64,000 nt of DNA from Mesostigma viride. Lineage: Eukaryota > Streptophyta > Mesostigmatophyceae > Mesostigmatales > Mesostigmataceae. The stretch is taken from assembly GCA_009746045.1 (NCBI GenBank), contig RPFO01000330.1, forward strand, positions 45,298 to 109,297, written 5' to 3'. This document shows positions 11,437 to 23,131 of this stretch, piece after piece (positions within the stretch are counted from its first letter, which is position 1; each line of letters opens with the position of its first letter). Both the position numbers and the translations under genes were made by a program. Under the pieces are notes generated by a model. The model searched no databases. It saw only the letters and a program-made list of their open reading frames with translations, and was not told the origin of the DNA.

Positions 11437-11841
11437 TCACTTTGTCATGAAATCACTTGCCGGGATTTCAGTTTCTCGCTGGCCGGCCTGAAAAAGCTGG
11501 TTCTTTATAAACTCTTTCCGATCCGCAGGCTTCTTAGACCACATGTCGGTCCTCATCGTCCTGAGCTCCTCGAAATGCACGCTTCTCAAACAATGGCGGC
11601 CACAACCACAGTCCCAGTCCCTGCAAAGTGCCGCAGCCAAGGACGAATCCTGGGTGCATTTCGCCAACACGGCGGCTGCAGATAACCGGACCCCGCGCCT
11701 CGCCATCATATTGAACACGACGACGCCCAGGAGTAATAGCAAGAAGAACATTCCCAAAACCTGCCAACCCAGCGCCCCCGCACTGGGCTCCATGAAAACG
11801 CCGGGTCTCGCCATGGCTATGTCAACTGGGCAATGTTGCAA
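11437..11841 (-). CDS. Unrecognised ORF: hydrophobic segment plus Cys-rich domain
   Basis: 134 residues. A strongly hydrophobic stretch at about residues 25-44 (VLGMFFLLLLLGVVVFN) resembles a membrane segment. It is followed by a Cys/His-rich part (CRDWDCGCGRHCLRSVHF) and a charged helix-like end (MWSKKPADRKEFIKNQLFQAG). The Cys-rich segment followed by a basic or aromatic stretch recalls N-terminal zinc-binding regions I remember upstream of some eukaryotic transposases, but that is only an impression. It lies inside the 7.8-kb transposon and could be a 5' exon of a lost transposase. The start is uncertain; Met residues 1 and 10 are both possible. Confidence 0.3.
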   Translation of the reverse strand: MQHCPVDIAMARPGVFMEPSAGALGWQVLGMFFLLLLLGVVVFNMMARRGVRLSAAAVLAKCTQDSSLAAALCRDWDCGCGRHCLRSVHFEELRTMRTDMWSKKPADRKEFIKNQLFQAGQRETEIPASDFMTK

Positions 11842-12057
11842 ACATCATTTGTCCCCCCCCCTCCCCATCTATTTCTACGTTGGCAGATGGCAAACGTAGA
11901 TGCCCACGCCATGTGGGGGGGGGAATCTAACATGGCAGACCGGGATGTCACGCCAGCCCGGTCTGCCCGAGTTGTTTAGCCCATGTTACCTCATTTGGCA
12001 GCGATCACCATCGCTGCCGCTCTCGTGAATTCGGGGTGAAAGCGCACGGTGTCACGG

Positions 12058-12330
12058 TGTCTCAACATGTTTGTAGTTGGTTTGTAGTTGGTGTCTCGGT
12101 GTCTCAGAAACTCGTGGTCCGCATTGAGTGGGTGTCACGGTGTCACGACATCTGATTGGCCCGGTTCAGATTCGTTTTTTTTAAAAAATTTTTTTAATTC
12201 GTTTTTTTTTTTTTTAATTTGGGGCGAATCTGAACCGGGCCAATCAGATGTCGTGACACCGTGACACCCACTCAATGCGGACCACGAGTTTCTGAGACAC
12301 CGAGACACCGACTACAAACATGTTGAGACA
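12058..12330. mobile_element. Palindromic MITE-like hairpin with CGGTGTCA motifs
   Basis: The left arm (12058-12174, 117 bp) and right arm (12225-12330, 106 bp) are near-perfect inverted repeats. The length difference is an 11-bp duplication (TTTGTAGTTGG) in the left arm. The ~50-bp loop is almost pure A/T. Both arms contain the same CGGTGTCA/TGTCTCGG-type units as the subterminal arrays of the host transposon. There is no coding potential. It may be a tiny fold-back element or an inverted duplication of subterminal repeats. Confidence 0.85.
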
Positions 12331-12360
12331 TGGGTGTCACAACCGATGTCACAAGGTGTG

Positions 12361-13660
12361 CAGCAGGTATTTCCTTTCAATCCCCGAGGAAATTATCAAC
12401 CATTCATCGGCCATTCTGGTCAGGATAGCTAAGAATGGCTAGCGAATAAAAAGGCAGTATCGAGGCTGGAAATTTTAGTGTATGCTCCTAGGGTCATATA
12501 TTACTTGCCGTTATTTTTTTTCGCCACAAATTCTGCGGAGTCCTTCGGCATTTTGGCGTCATTCACAGGTGGGTGCCTGTTTTGTCGCCGATTTTCTCTC
12601 GACCCCACCTACCTGCAGCAAAAAATTTTCCCGATGAAAGTCGCCCTAACATCTGGTTTTTGACACTAACCGACGCATTTTTTAGTTTTTAATTAAGGCC
12701 TTGACCGAAGCACTTTTTTCATTACCGGCTCAGTTTGCTTTAACCGAGCTGGCGCGATTTTTAATCCAATTTCTAGGCTGGGCCAGGCGTCGCAGACCCG
12801 TAATCCGTTTTTAAGTGCTTTTGTGCCCGATATCGTGTCTTTTGCAGGCGTTCTTGGCATCAAAAACGCCGTGGCGTCAGGGGCTAAAACGGACCTCCGC
12901 ACGTTCGTTAACTGCGGCGAGCATGTCAATGCCGCCAGCAATTTTTGCTGCCGCGTCTGTGAAACGATTGCGATGCAAGACCGTTGTCGACGTGACGGAG
13001 TGGTATGTGCACATTCAGGTGCGAATTTCTTCGCTGTTGAAACCCCGGCCGGTAGCAGACAAGTATTTCACCGTATCCCCTTTCCCCGAGTCTCTCTTTT
13101 CCGTCATGTTTTCATCTTACGGAAAGCGCGTATAAAGCATCAGTGAGCGACAGTATTCTGATCAGACACTCCGCAAAGGTGAAAACCTTTGCGTTCAGTG
13201 CCGGGCCGCGGAGAACGCGGAAAACGCGATCTACAAATGAATCCGACCTGAATCGAACTGGGGACCTCTCGCACCAAATTTTGCTGACAATAGGACGGAC
13301 GTCTCCGGTTACCATGGCATCGCCAACTTACACCTACAGTCATCCGCAAAATTTCTCCTGTCCGGGGAGTGATGCAAGCCTTTCGGATTTGGTACTAGAT
13401 AAATCACTCGAGATCTGTGTGTAGGAGTACTACACACGTGTCTGCACGCGAGACTTGTTCAGTCTCGCACCGTGAGACGGGCTGAACACGGCTGAAACCT
13501 TCTTTAGAAGGGGGCGTAGCCGGTACTATCGAAATCAGCCAGTATGATGGCGAGCCGTTTGCTCGCATCAGGGCTGTGCGGCTTATTCTAGAGAGAAGCG
13601 ACATCAAGCAGATTTTGCAGCCGGATGTGAGGGAGGGGCCCTGCTGGGGTGGGAATAAAC
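12361..13660. other. Transposon interior without supported gene
   Basis: Only short, unconvincing ORFs are present. A tRNA-like internal promoter B box (reverse complement of 13246-13265) is visible, but no cloverleaf can be drawn around it, so a decayed tRNA-derived SINE is possible. Nothing else is recognised. Confidence 0.45.
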
Positions 13661-13679
13661 TGCTGTGAGTGACCGATCC

Positions 13680-14500
<821 letters not shown>

Positions 14501-14512
14501 AGTAACTTGCAC

Positions 14513-14680
14513 ATGCACCACATGCGCAAGGAGGACACCAAGAGCTTCACCAACCACCGTCGAAAGCTTGGCTGTGATGCCAAGGGCAAGGGTGTGGGGG
14601 TGTCCATGTTGACACAGTGCATGAAGGCTGACAAGGTCAGGCAGAGATTGTGCAGGGAGGTGCCACTACCTCCTAGCTAG
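14513..14680 (+). CDS. Small ORF after the microsatellite, unrecognised
   Basis: 55 codons from ATG 14513, basic (RKEDTKSFTNHRRKLG, CMKADKVRQRLCRE). The composition is more protein-like than the surrounding DNA, and the frame stays open upstream into the repeat. It may be a fragment of an exon whose 5' part was replaced by the expanded microsatellite. No family is recognised. Confidence 0.2.
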   Translation: MHHMRKEDTKSFTNHRRKLGCDAKGKGVGVSMLTQCMKADKVRQRLCREVPLPPS

Positions 14681-15300
14681 CGATACCGATATGAGGGCGC
14701 GCAAACGCATCAGCGCCATGCCGCGTGTTGAGTAATTTGCAACTACATTACTTGGCATGCTGTGGGTGCACGTGTAAAATGACCTTTCTAGCCATGCATG
14801 CGACAGCTGCCAATATTATGTTCAGCAAGCTCCTCCGTATAATAGAAATTGCATGAGCATCCACATGGCCACATGTGCATATTGTCAGCTGTGTCTATAT
14901 CAATGAACTTTTATGTATGTCTCCTGGACGGGTTGTCTTACATCACTCGTGAATGGTTTCCATGTTTTAGTGAGTCATCTTATTTGAGTTGACCAGATTG
15001 TCTCCTTGATATTCCACACTGGCAGTTTCGCATCCATGGGTAAGAATTTGTAATGGAAACTGGCAGGTATGGCATTGATAACTCTACCAAATAGAACATG
15101 ATGGGCCTGAATTTTTGTGGAATGTCTAAAATCATGATGGCTAAGATGCATGCAAGTTTCCAGCTGTAACAAGCAAAAATGACTTTGTTGTTACATCCTT
15201 TGTTTTGTGAATGTTTGGCTTTTATTCGAGGACTTTTGGATCAGTATTGAGAAAGTTATGAGGTTTCTAAGACGACGGTACTTGGAGCTGATACTTTGTC

Positions 15301-15432
15301 AGCCAACTGATAGGAACCCTCATTGGTCGTGGCCTGATCCACGTAGGGTTGTAGTTTGTTGGCTGATACTACTGATAGGAGCCCTCATTGGTCGTGGCCT
15401 GATCCACGTGGGGTTGTAGTTTGTTAGTTGGT
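15301..15432. repeat. 65-bp tandem duplication
   Basis: Two direct copies of a block containing CCTCATTGGTCGTGGCCTGA, with starts at 15309 and 15374. They differ at only a few bases and each is followed by GGGTTGTAGTTTGTT. Noncoding. Confidence 0.85.
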
Positions 15433-15945
15433 ACTATTGAGTCTTAAATGCTCCTTTGGGACTTCAGTGCTCACGACAGATTTGGGATCTCATGGAAAGA
15501 TTCTGCCAGGCTGTGTGTGGTGTTGTTCTGTTTTGTGTGACTAGGATGGATACGAAGATCTTGCATAGGATTCCATGGTTCTGATTGGTTCTCTTCAGGC
15601 TAAGGTTGGAGCAAGCTCGACAAGCACGTCGATATCAAGGACGTGGGGTCGCCATTGTTGCTACGTTGGTTTTGATTCACCATGGTATAATAAAGCTTGG
15701 CTTTGTTGTCCAATCCATAAGAGCCCCTTGGCTATAGACGACCTTCAGTTCCACAGAGGCCGTCTATACACGAGCTTGTCTTTGTGTCTACAAGGGGTTG
15801 TGATTCCCTAAATCACGTGCTGTGGAATTTCCATCTCAACGTTGCTCGGGTACTTGAAGTTCTGCGACTCAAGAAGGCAACCCAGGTAAAAGATCTTTCA
15901 TATTGGACTGTGGATGATGTTGATGATCATTTTTAGTCGTTACAC

Positions 15946-16400
15946 CAGCCTCAACAGAGCACATATTGTACGGAAACTGCACTGAAATGTGATGAAAAAT
16001 ACGAAAAACGTGCATTTTTGGTAACATTTGTGAGCAAACTGACATCAAATACCCTCTGATGGTTCTGAATTTTTGTGGAATGTCTAAAATAATGATGGCA
16101 AAGATGCCTGCAAGTTTCCAGCCTGAACTGAGCACATCTTGTATGGAAACTGCCATGGAATGTGATGAAAAATACGAAAAACGTGCATTTTTGGTAACAT
16201 TTGTGAGCAAACTGACATCAAATACCCTATGATGGACCTGAATTTTTGTGGGATGTCTAGAATAATGATGTTTAAGATGCCTACAAGTTTCCAGCCTCAA
16301 CCGAGCACAGCTTGTATGGAAACTGCAATGAAATGTGATGAAAAATACAAAAAACGCACATTTTTGCTAGCATTTGGTGGCATTTTGTTACCAAATGCGG
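15946..16400. repeat. 173-bp AT-rich tandem repeat, ~2.5 units
   Basis: Unit starts (CAGCCT...GAGCACA) at 15946, 16119 and 16292 give an exact 173-bp spacing. Each unit carries the GATGAAAAATAC and GCAAACTGACATCAAATACC blocks. A partial diverged copy lies at about 15094-15165 in the same orientation. The nucleosome-like unit length and A/T richness resemble satellite DNA. Confidence 0.85.
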
Positions 16401-16632
16401 TTGGATGACCATCAGATCTTGTGTACAGTCATTAGTCATGAGTATCAACTTACTTGCAAACAGCCAGGTCAAGAACTCTTTATTTGCATATTAGAATGTA
16501 TTTGTTTATATTAAAATCTGGAAAACTGCTAAAAATAGAAATGCCAAAAATAGGTCAGCTGAGGTCCGGTAAGTCCGGAAAGTTGCAATCCTTCTACTGG
16601 TGTCCTGAACATGCTACCTACCAAGATCTAGC

Positions 16633-17643
16633 ATGTTTCGACAATATTTGCATCGTACAGGAGTTATAAGGCTGTTTTTTGGCACTTTCAGACCGTTGTG
16701 TGCGGAGCATGACGATGGAACGGGCGTAGCACGGCCAACGGGGGAGGAGACTGAGAGCGCAGTTGATGCGGGGACACCCGTAGGTGATGAAGGGCGGGGG
16801 AATAAGAAATCGCACGTGTACGTCAAGGTTAAGGCCCTGACCGAGAGGGTCAATGCTTTGGAGAACCAACGAAGAATGCCATCCACCCCAGCAAGTGCTG
16901 CACCCAGCTCCAGCACTGGCGTTGGCACGGAGCTTCGCCGGCCCGCTGCGCCTGCCGCGTTGGGGCAACGCGAAAGCTTCAGCGCGGCCCATGGCCAAGT
17001 AACAGGACTGCAACCAGCACACCGTCAACAAGAGCCACGCGCGCGCGCAGTCGCAATGGATGGGCCGAGGCAGCTGGATCGGGAGGGGGAACCGTACGGC
17101 GAGCACGGTGTGTACGCGCCGTACGACCAAGGAATGCATGCCCAGCCTACTGCCGCTGGCAGGCAAGCGGCCAATGCTTATGTACATTATAATAATATGT
17201 ATACCATGCCGGCATGTACGATCCACAGCCTGGCGAAGGGTCGGCAGCTGATCCACATCAGCCTTGAGGTCGCGGCACATTGCAACAAACCACCTACGTT
17301 GAGAACCCTGAGCCCGTGCAGCATTACAATGACGGCACTTACCGTTATGCCGCAGCCCCCCCTCTAAGGAGATCTCCAAGGAAGACAAAGCCGAGGCCCC
17401 AAATCCCCAAGGCCGCCGGGGAGCAAGACTGGCAACATCATGATGAGGGAGGAGGTTATGCAGCCAGGGATTCTGATTTCATGGGTCATAGCAATTTTGA
17501 TGAGCAAGGGACGTGGGCCTACAACGCCCACGTCCGGCCGGCCCCACAACCTGGCACATGCCCAGGCTCCACCGCGGAAAAGGCCACCCTACTCGCAAGA
17601 TGTAGACGAGTCGGGGCAACACGATTATTATGGTTCATATTAG
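16633..17643 (+). pseudogene. Degenerate ORF with coiled-coil-like segment, unrecognised
   Basis: The first frame (from 16633) has an acidic start, then a heptad-like stretch KVKALTERVNALENQ and a Pro/Ala-rich region. Around 17180-17280 the protein-like reading moves to the frame MYDPQPGEGSADPHQP, hits a TGA, and continues open as TYVENPEPVQHYNDGTYRY and PRKTKPRPQIPK to about 17640. This looks like one low-complexity protein broken by an indel and a stop. GC content is much higher than in the flanking AT-rich DNA. Possibly an accessory ORF of the 7.8-kb transposon; no catalytic motif is seen. Confidence 0.3.
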
Positions 17644-17954
17644 ATTGGGCATGTATGGTTTTGATACGGCATTTGCTTGGCACCAGATTCTGCATTAAAG
17701 AAAGCTGTATGCAAATCATTGTCAGGTAAGTTTAAGCTAATATACATTATTTTATCTTGCATTTGATATTAAAGAGGCAGAGAGACACAGTTGGCAGATG
17801 CAAGTTTGCTAGGCCATGTAATAGGGATTATTGGTCATCCATCATATTCATAAATTTTCTTTTATTTATACATGGTTGCATAATATATTAATGTTGCGTT
17901 AATACTTTGTGGCACTAAACAACAAAATCATGAAATGCTAGTGCTATCGTGTCA

Positions 17955-18535
17955 TATTGTCACTATCATGCTGTCACGGTGTCACAATGTCACGATGTCA
18001 CGGTGTCACAATGTCACCTCATGTTAATCAGTGCTTCTGGGCAATGTAATATCATTGTTGCAACCCCATGGGCGCCACATTACCTTGTGACACCATACAA
18101 AATCGTAAAATACTAGCGTTATGGTGCCATCGTGTCACGGTGTCACGGTGTCACGGTGTCACGGTGTCACGGTGTCACGGTGTCACGGTGCATGTCACGG
18201 TGTCACAATGTCACCTCATGTTAATCAGTGCTTCTGGGCAATGTAATATCATTGTTGCAACCCCATGGGCGCCACATTACCTTGTGACACCATACAAAAT
18301 CGTAAAATACTAGCGTTATGGTGCCATCGTGTCACGGTGTCACGGTGTCACGGTGTCACGGTGTCACAATGTCACCTCATGTTAATCAGTGCTTCTGGGC
18401 AATGTAATATCATTGTTGCAACCCCATGGGCGCCACATTACCTTGTGACACCATACAAAATCGTAAAATACTCGCGTTATGGTGTCACGGTGTCACGGTG
18501 TCACGGTGTCACGGTGTCACGGTGTCACAACATGT
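17955..18535. repeat. Right subterminal higher-order repeat with (CGGTGTCA)n
   Basis: Three units starting at about 18015, 18212 and 18373 each consist of a ~115-bp conserved block (CATGTTAATCAGTGCTTCTG through AAAATCGTAAAATACT) followed by a variable number of CGGTGTCA octamers. Unit spacing is 197 and 161 bp because the octamer count differs. The orientation mirrors the left subterminal arrays. Confidence 0.9.
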
Positions 18536-18611
18536 TGGGACAATAACCTACATGCTTTGGACTTACGAGAGGCCCTAAATAACAAAGTTTGAAAAATCTC
18601 AATTTGTAGTA

Positions 18612-18643
18612 GTGTTCTAGTACAAATCCAGACGAGCTTAGGG
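18612..18643 (-). repeat. Right terminal inverted repeat, 32 bp
   Basis: Exact reverse complement of 10835-10866, followed by the target duplication ACG (18644-18646). Confidence 0.95.
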
Positions 18644-20151
18644 ACGAGGAACTGAAAGGCCGGAGCCGCCGAGAACACACAGCTGGTGAGGAGCGCAGTC
18701 ATGAGGATGACTTACCATACCTGGCGCCAGGTGTAGGACCACCCTTGGCCCCTGCCGCCTGCACGCTCCGCCTTCGGCACACCAGCCGGCGCAGCACCGG
18801 TGGGTGGAGAAGTGTCACTCTGCGCCTGTGCAGTCGCAGCATGGACGGGAAGTGCAACCCGCTGCACCCTCCGCACACCTTGCGCTGCTAGCAAGGTGTA
18901 CCCCACCTGCCAGGCTGACATGGCCTGGCCAATGAGCGACCATCGCTCCACCTCCAGGAGCCCTGGGGCGGCGGATGCACCTTCGGCAAAGCCCATGCTT
19001 AGTTCACGAAACCCCGCGGGTGGCTGAACCAAGAGACCTGTGGCACGCTCCCACACAAGCCCCTTGCCCCGGTCACGATAAGCCTGGGACCCTTGGTAAC
19101 TGACAAGGGTGGGCAGTGCTCGCATGGGGGCGCCTGCCTTGTTGACGGGCGCGTAGGGTGCCTGATCATCGTGCTCCACATACTGCGCCGTGAGTTGACT
19201 GGGCAACACGACATCGACCGGTGGCAGCTCAATGTGGCTAGCGATATGCTGCATCACCACCTGCGTAGAACCTTGGCCAGCGATGTTGGTCCAGAACGCG
19301 CGCAGCCGATGGGTATTCCCTCCCAGCCCGGCATTGTCCGACACCACGGGTTCCCCCAAAATACCCACAATGGTGCCCCAATCCTCCCGAACAGTGGGGC
19401 TGGGACTGTCCACCGCCACTACGTTTTCAAATAAGTAGGCGGGTGGCACCTGCTGCAGCTGCTGGAGCTCGCCCACAATGCGCAGCATGTCCCAGAATAG
19501 GCCGCTCCTGCTGTCGGCAAGGCCCCGGCCATGCCCAGCCTGGCTCATGCCTTGGCACTCCCAGCCAGCAATGACCAACGGCCTACCTCGCCATGTTGTG
19601 AGATGAGGCGGCGTAGCTGCTGCTCAGTGCCCAAGGAAGCGCACGTCATGAGTGCCCTCGCCGAAGACATCAGCCCAGGCGGATGGAGGAAATTGTGCTG
19701 GGTATGCTTGCGACAAGATAGCGCAGTGGTGCAAATATGCCGCCCTGGCTGTGAGCGATGCCTCCACCGCAATGAGCTTGCTGCATACCCCCCCGCTGCT
19801 CAGGAAACCGGCTATGCCGCCACCCATACCTGCGAACAGCTCCAGCACGACGGTGGCACGCCCGAAGTCCGGGATGCGTTCCAGCACCTCTGCGCTAAAG
19901 CCGGGGTACGGCGTGATGGCACCCGGCTGGCGCCGCTTCCCCCCAGCACCCTTGGGCAGTGCCTGACATGCCGCCATCACCCGTGCACGCACATCGCGCA
20001 GGCGTGGCAGGGGCGCAACCTGGGCAAGCCAACTTTGCCTCTGCGCATCCCGCGCTGGCAACGCCGCAGGCAGCACACACCGGTGCCTATCGCGCGCGCG
20101 CTTGTCGCTAGCCGCTTGCGCCATGTGCACCGCTTGCGCGTCCGGCCACAC
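18644..20151 (-). pseudogene. Retroelement A C5-cytosine DNA methyltransferase, broken
   Basis: The order and motifs match the open version in retroelement B: motif I ELFAGMGGGIAGFLSSGG, then motif IV GWECQGMSQAGHGRGLAD, motif VI LFENV, motif VIII-like THRLRAFWTN, motif IX-like PPAGFRELSMGF and motif X-like LIGQAMSAWQVGYTLL. At least two indels separate motifs I and IV (about 19570-19620). Another frameshift separates this segment from the protease at the C-run 20152-20160. A TAA follows RQVW at 18712, where B reads Thr. After that stop the B-like reading VILMTALLTS continues to the transposon end. Both copies keep ECQ in place of the usual PCQ. Confidence 0.9.
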
Positions 20152-22360
20152 GCCCCCCCCCAGTTCTCAGCCGCATCCCCTGGCTCCACCTCTATGCTGG
20201 CGGGCGACACCACTGCAGCCACACACGCGTCTAGCGACACCACCCCCTGCGGGTTAGGCTCCGGGTCGCTGCTGCACTGAATGGGAAGAAGCGCCTTTTG
20301 CTTCCCCTCCCCCTGCCAATCACGGCGGTAGGTCGCAACCTCCAGCCAAGGGTCAATTATGAGCCCGAGGCGATACATGACGTCCATCCCGATAAGGGCT
20401 GCATACCCACACCTGTCGACCACCAAGGCCGGCACAGCCACGCAGGCCATCCGCTTTGGGTCCGTGGGGTTGAGGATGACGTTGATCAGCATGGAAGTCA
20501 TTGCATCGGGTCGCGCCGCTGGCCCTTTCCATCCCTCCACGAGAACGGTGCTGTCTATGAGCCCGCCGTTCTCACGGGTCGCACCACACATCTTGGCCAG
20601 CTCCATGGTGATCACGAGCGGCCCGGCTCCGCCATCCAGCTTGGTGACGGACTTTGCGCTGGGGCACACCATAGGGCCCCAACAAGTGCCGTCCTCGCTG
20701 ATTGCCTGGAAAGCGATAGCCGGGGACCCATCAGGGTGCTTTGCCACCGTGACTGTCCTCGGCACCCGTGACATCCGCTCCTCGCGGGTTGCTTCCCGGG
20801 GCATGGTTGGTGCTGGGACGTCTGCCGGGGTTGCCGGCATAACTGGCATGGTGACCCGCCGCGCAGTTTCCGCCACCGGCAATGTGCGTGCGTCTAGGCT
20901 GTCGGCGCACCGCTGCAGTGCCGCAGCTGCTTGGTGCACCAACGTGATGCCCCGCTGCCCGCAGCCATCAATCACTTGCCTGGCAGAAAACAAGGGAGCA
21001 TCAATCACTCCATCCACTGGCAAGAATGGTGGCAGCTTGCGCCGCTGCTCGGCGTCGGCGGGGTTCGGGTGCTCCAGCAGCGATGACTCACCGCCGGTTG
21101 AACCTGCCGGGAACGATGCAGGAAGCTGGGGTGGCCCCCCCTCACCATTTCCCGTGGTTGGTAGGAACGACGGCAATGCCCGTGCCTGCTTGCCTCGGGT
21201 AGCTGCCTGGACCTCGACGGCATGGATAGGAGCCCAGAACAAGTCGGGTTGCTCCACCAGCGTATACGCGTCATACGCTTCCATCCCCGCCGCCTGCCCA
21301 CTCGGTTGGCTGGGTGACGCCGGCGCTGCCGATACCTCAGCTGCCTGCTCTGTTGGCGTGCTGTCGGCCGCCACCATGGCCGCTGCATGTGCTTGCACGG
21401 TCTTGGTGACCACTGGGTACTTGCACCCTGCCGGAGCATGGGCGGGCGTTCCAGCCGCGTGCTCCTTCTTGCACTGGGCTGGGCAGGCCCGCTTCACGTG
21501 ATCTGGCTTCCCGCAGATCCAACATGCCTTGTGCGGGTCAGCCGTCGCCTGGCCGGTGCTGCTGGAGGCCGTGTTGTCGCCCCCCGCGCTGGCTGGCTTG
21601 TCCGCCTGCGACCCAAACTGCCGGCTGCTTGGTCCACCCCTTCCACCGCTGGACCCTCCACCGCCTGATTGCGCGCCACCCACCCTGTTACCCTTGTGCG
21701 CTTGGGCGACTTCTTGGCGTACCAGCTCCACTAGGTCCGGGAGACCCCGTGCCTGTCGCCGGTTGAACGCATGCACTTCCGTGCACAGCTGGGCCAGGTC
21801 CCAATGACAACCAAATCTAGGTTGTGGGATCATGGCAGCTTTTGGACCCAACGCCTTGAGCCACTTCTCACACGCCTCCGCCTCCGTCCATGCCGGGACC
21901 TCATCCCGCAAGACCTCCAGGCGGTCCATCGTGGCGTCAGGCGACTCCTTGTCCCCCACCTTGAAATCATGCCACTCCGCCTCCGCCTTGGTGGAGGAGT
22001 GGGCGTACTTGGCGCGCAGCAGCTCCCACAGCTCCTCGGCAGGGTCCACGTCAAATACCACGTGTTGGTAGTCCGGCAAGCCTTGTTGGTCGCGCCTGTA
22101 CCACACATCGGATCTTCCCGTCTTCAGCGCCACCTCATGGTAGCCTGTGACCCACCGCTGCACCAGCTTTTGCGTGTTGCCCGAGAAAAACATTGGGATG
22201 TTGTCCATCTCAAAGGACTTCGGCAGCTGGTTATGCGTGACGATATACTGCTGGTGCAGCCAAGTCTTATATTTCCAATAGGCTTGGTTGATGTCAACAA
22301 GCCCACCGTCAGCAGTATACCTGTCCTTGAGCTCCACCTGCGCTTGCACCGGCATTCCCA
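20152..22360 (-). pseudogene. Retroelement A gag C-terminal part and protease
   Basis: Starts at the CACTA boundary with GMPVQAQVELKDRYTADGG. The capsid-like part includes VVFDVDPAEELWELLRAKYA (shared with element B), a Gly/Ser-rich linker, and a zinc knuckle CWICGKPDHVKRAC (C-x2-C-x4-H-x4-C). The retroviral-type protease is recognised from KLDGGAGPLVITMELA and the later ALIGMDVMYRLGL. The catalytic triad reads Asp-Gly-Gly, whereas element B has Asp-Ser-Gly-Ala, so the A copy may be a mutated active site. The frame ends beyond 20152 in unrelated residues because of a frameshift in a C homopolymer. Confidence 0.85.
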
Positions 22361-23131
22361 CACTAGGAACTCGGCTTTGAGAATGGGTGAGAAAAGGTGA
22401 GAAAAAGGGTGAGATGGGTGAGAAAAAGGGTGAGAAATGGGTGAGAATGGGTGAGAAAAGTGAGAAAATAGGGTGAGAAATGGGTGAGAATGGGTGAGAA
22501 AAGGGCAATCTCACCCGGGTGAGATTGCCCCAAAAAGGTGAAAAAAGGGGAAAAACGTGAGAAAAATCTCAAAAAACAGGACGTGAGAAAAGTGAGAAAA
22601 ACGGGAGGTGTGAAACGTGAGAAAAGTGAGAAAATCAGGACGTGAGAAAAGTGAGAAAAACAGGACGTGAGAAAAGTGAGAAAACACAGCGCTGAAAAAC
22701 ACACCCATAATGCAATATGCTGGCAGCAGACACATGCATGCAGTGCCAGTAACAACCGCTGTTCAAAACAGCACGAACAATAATGATTTTTTCATTAAAT
22801 GTTTGAATAATTTTAATGTTTACAGCTGCAAGAACCCGTTGATTCAACCATTCAACACTGTTATGGCGTTATGTACATCTTCGGCATTCAAATATGCCTG
22901 TTGTTCAACACAGTCTGTTATGGCGCGCGTTATGACATCTTCGGCATTCATTGCCTGTTCAACACAGTCTGTTATGGCGTTATGACATCTTCCGCATTCA
23001 ATGCCTATCATCAAATACTATATGGTAGCTAGCTAACAAAGCGTGCCGGTCGACAGGGCGTCACATGCTGACTTGAAAGTGGAACCGCTTGCATTTTACT
23101 CTCGTGGTCCCTGCAAGAAATAAACAAACCG

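Noticed and set aside
13238-13300. Possible tRNA gene on minus (B-box-like GTTCGATTC)
   Set aside because: T-stem pairing is imperfect and no acceptor or anticodon stems can be drawn; at most a decayed tRNA-derived SINE.
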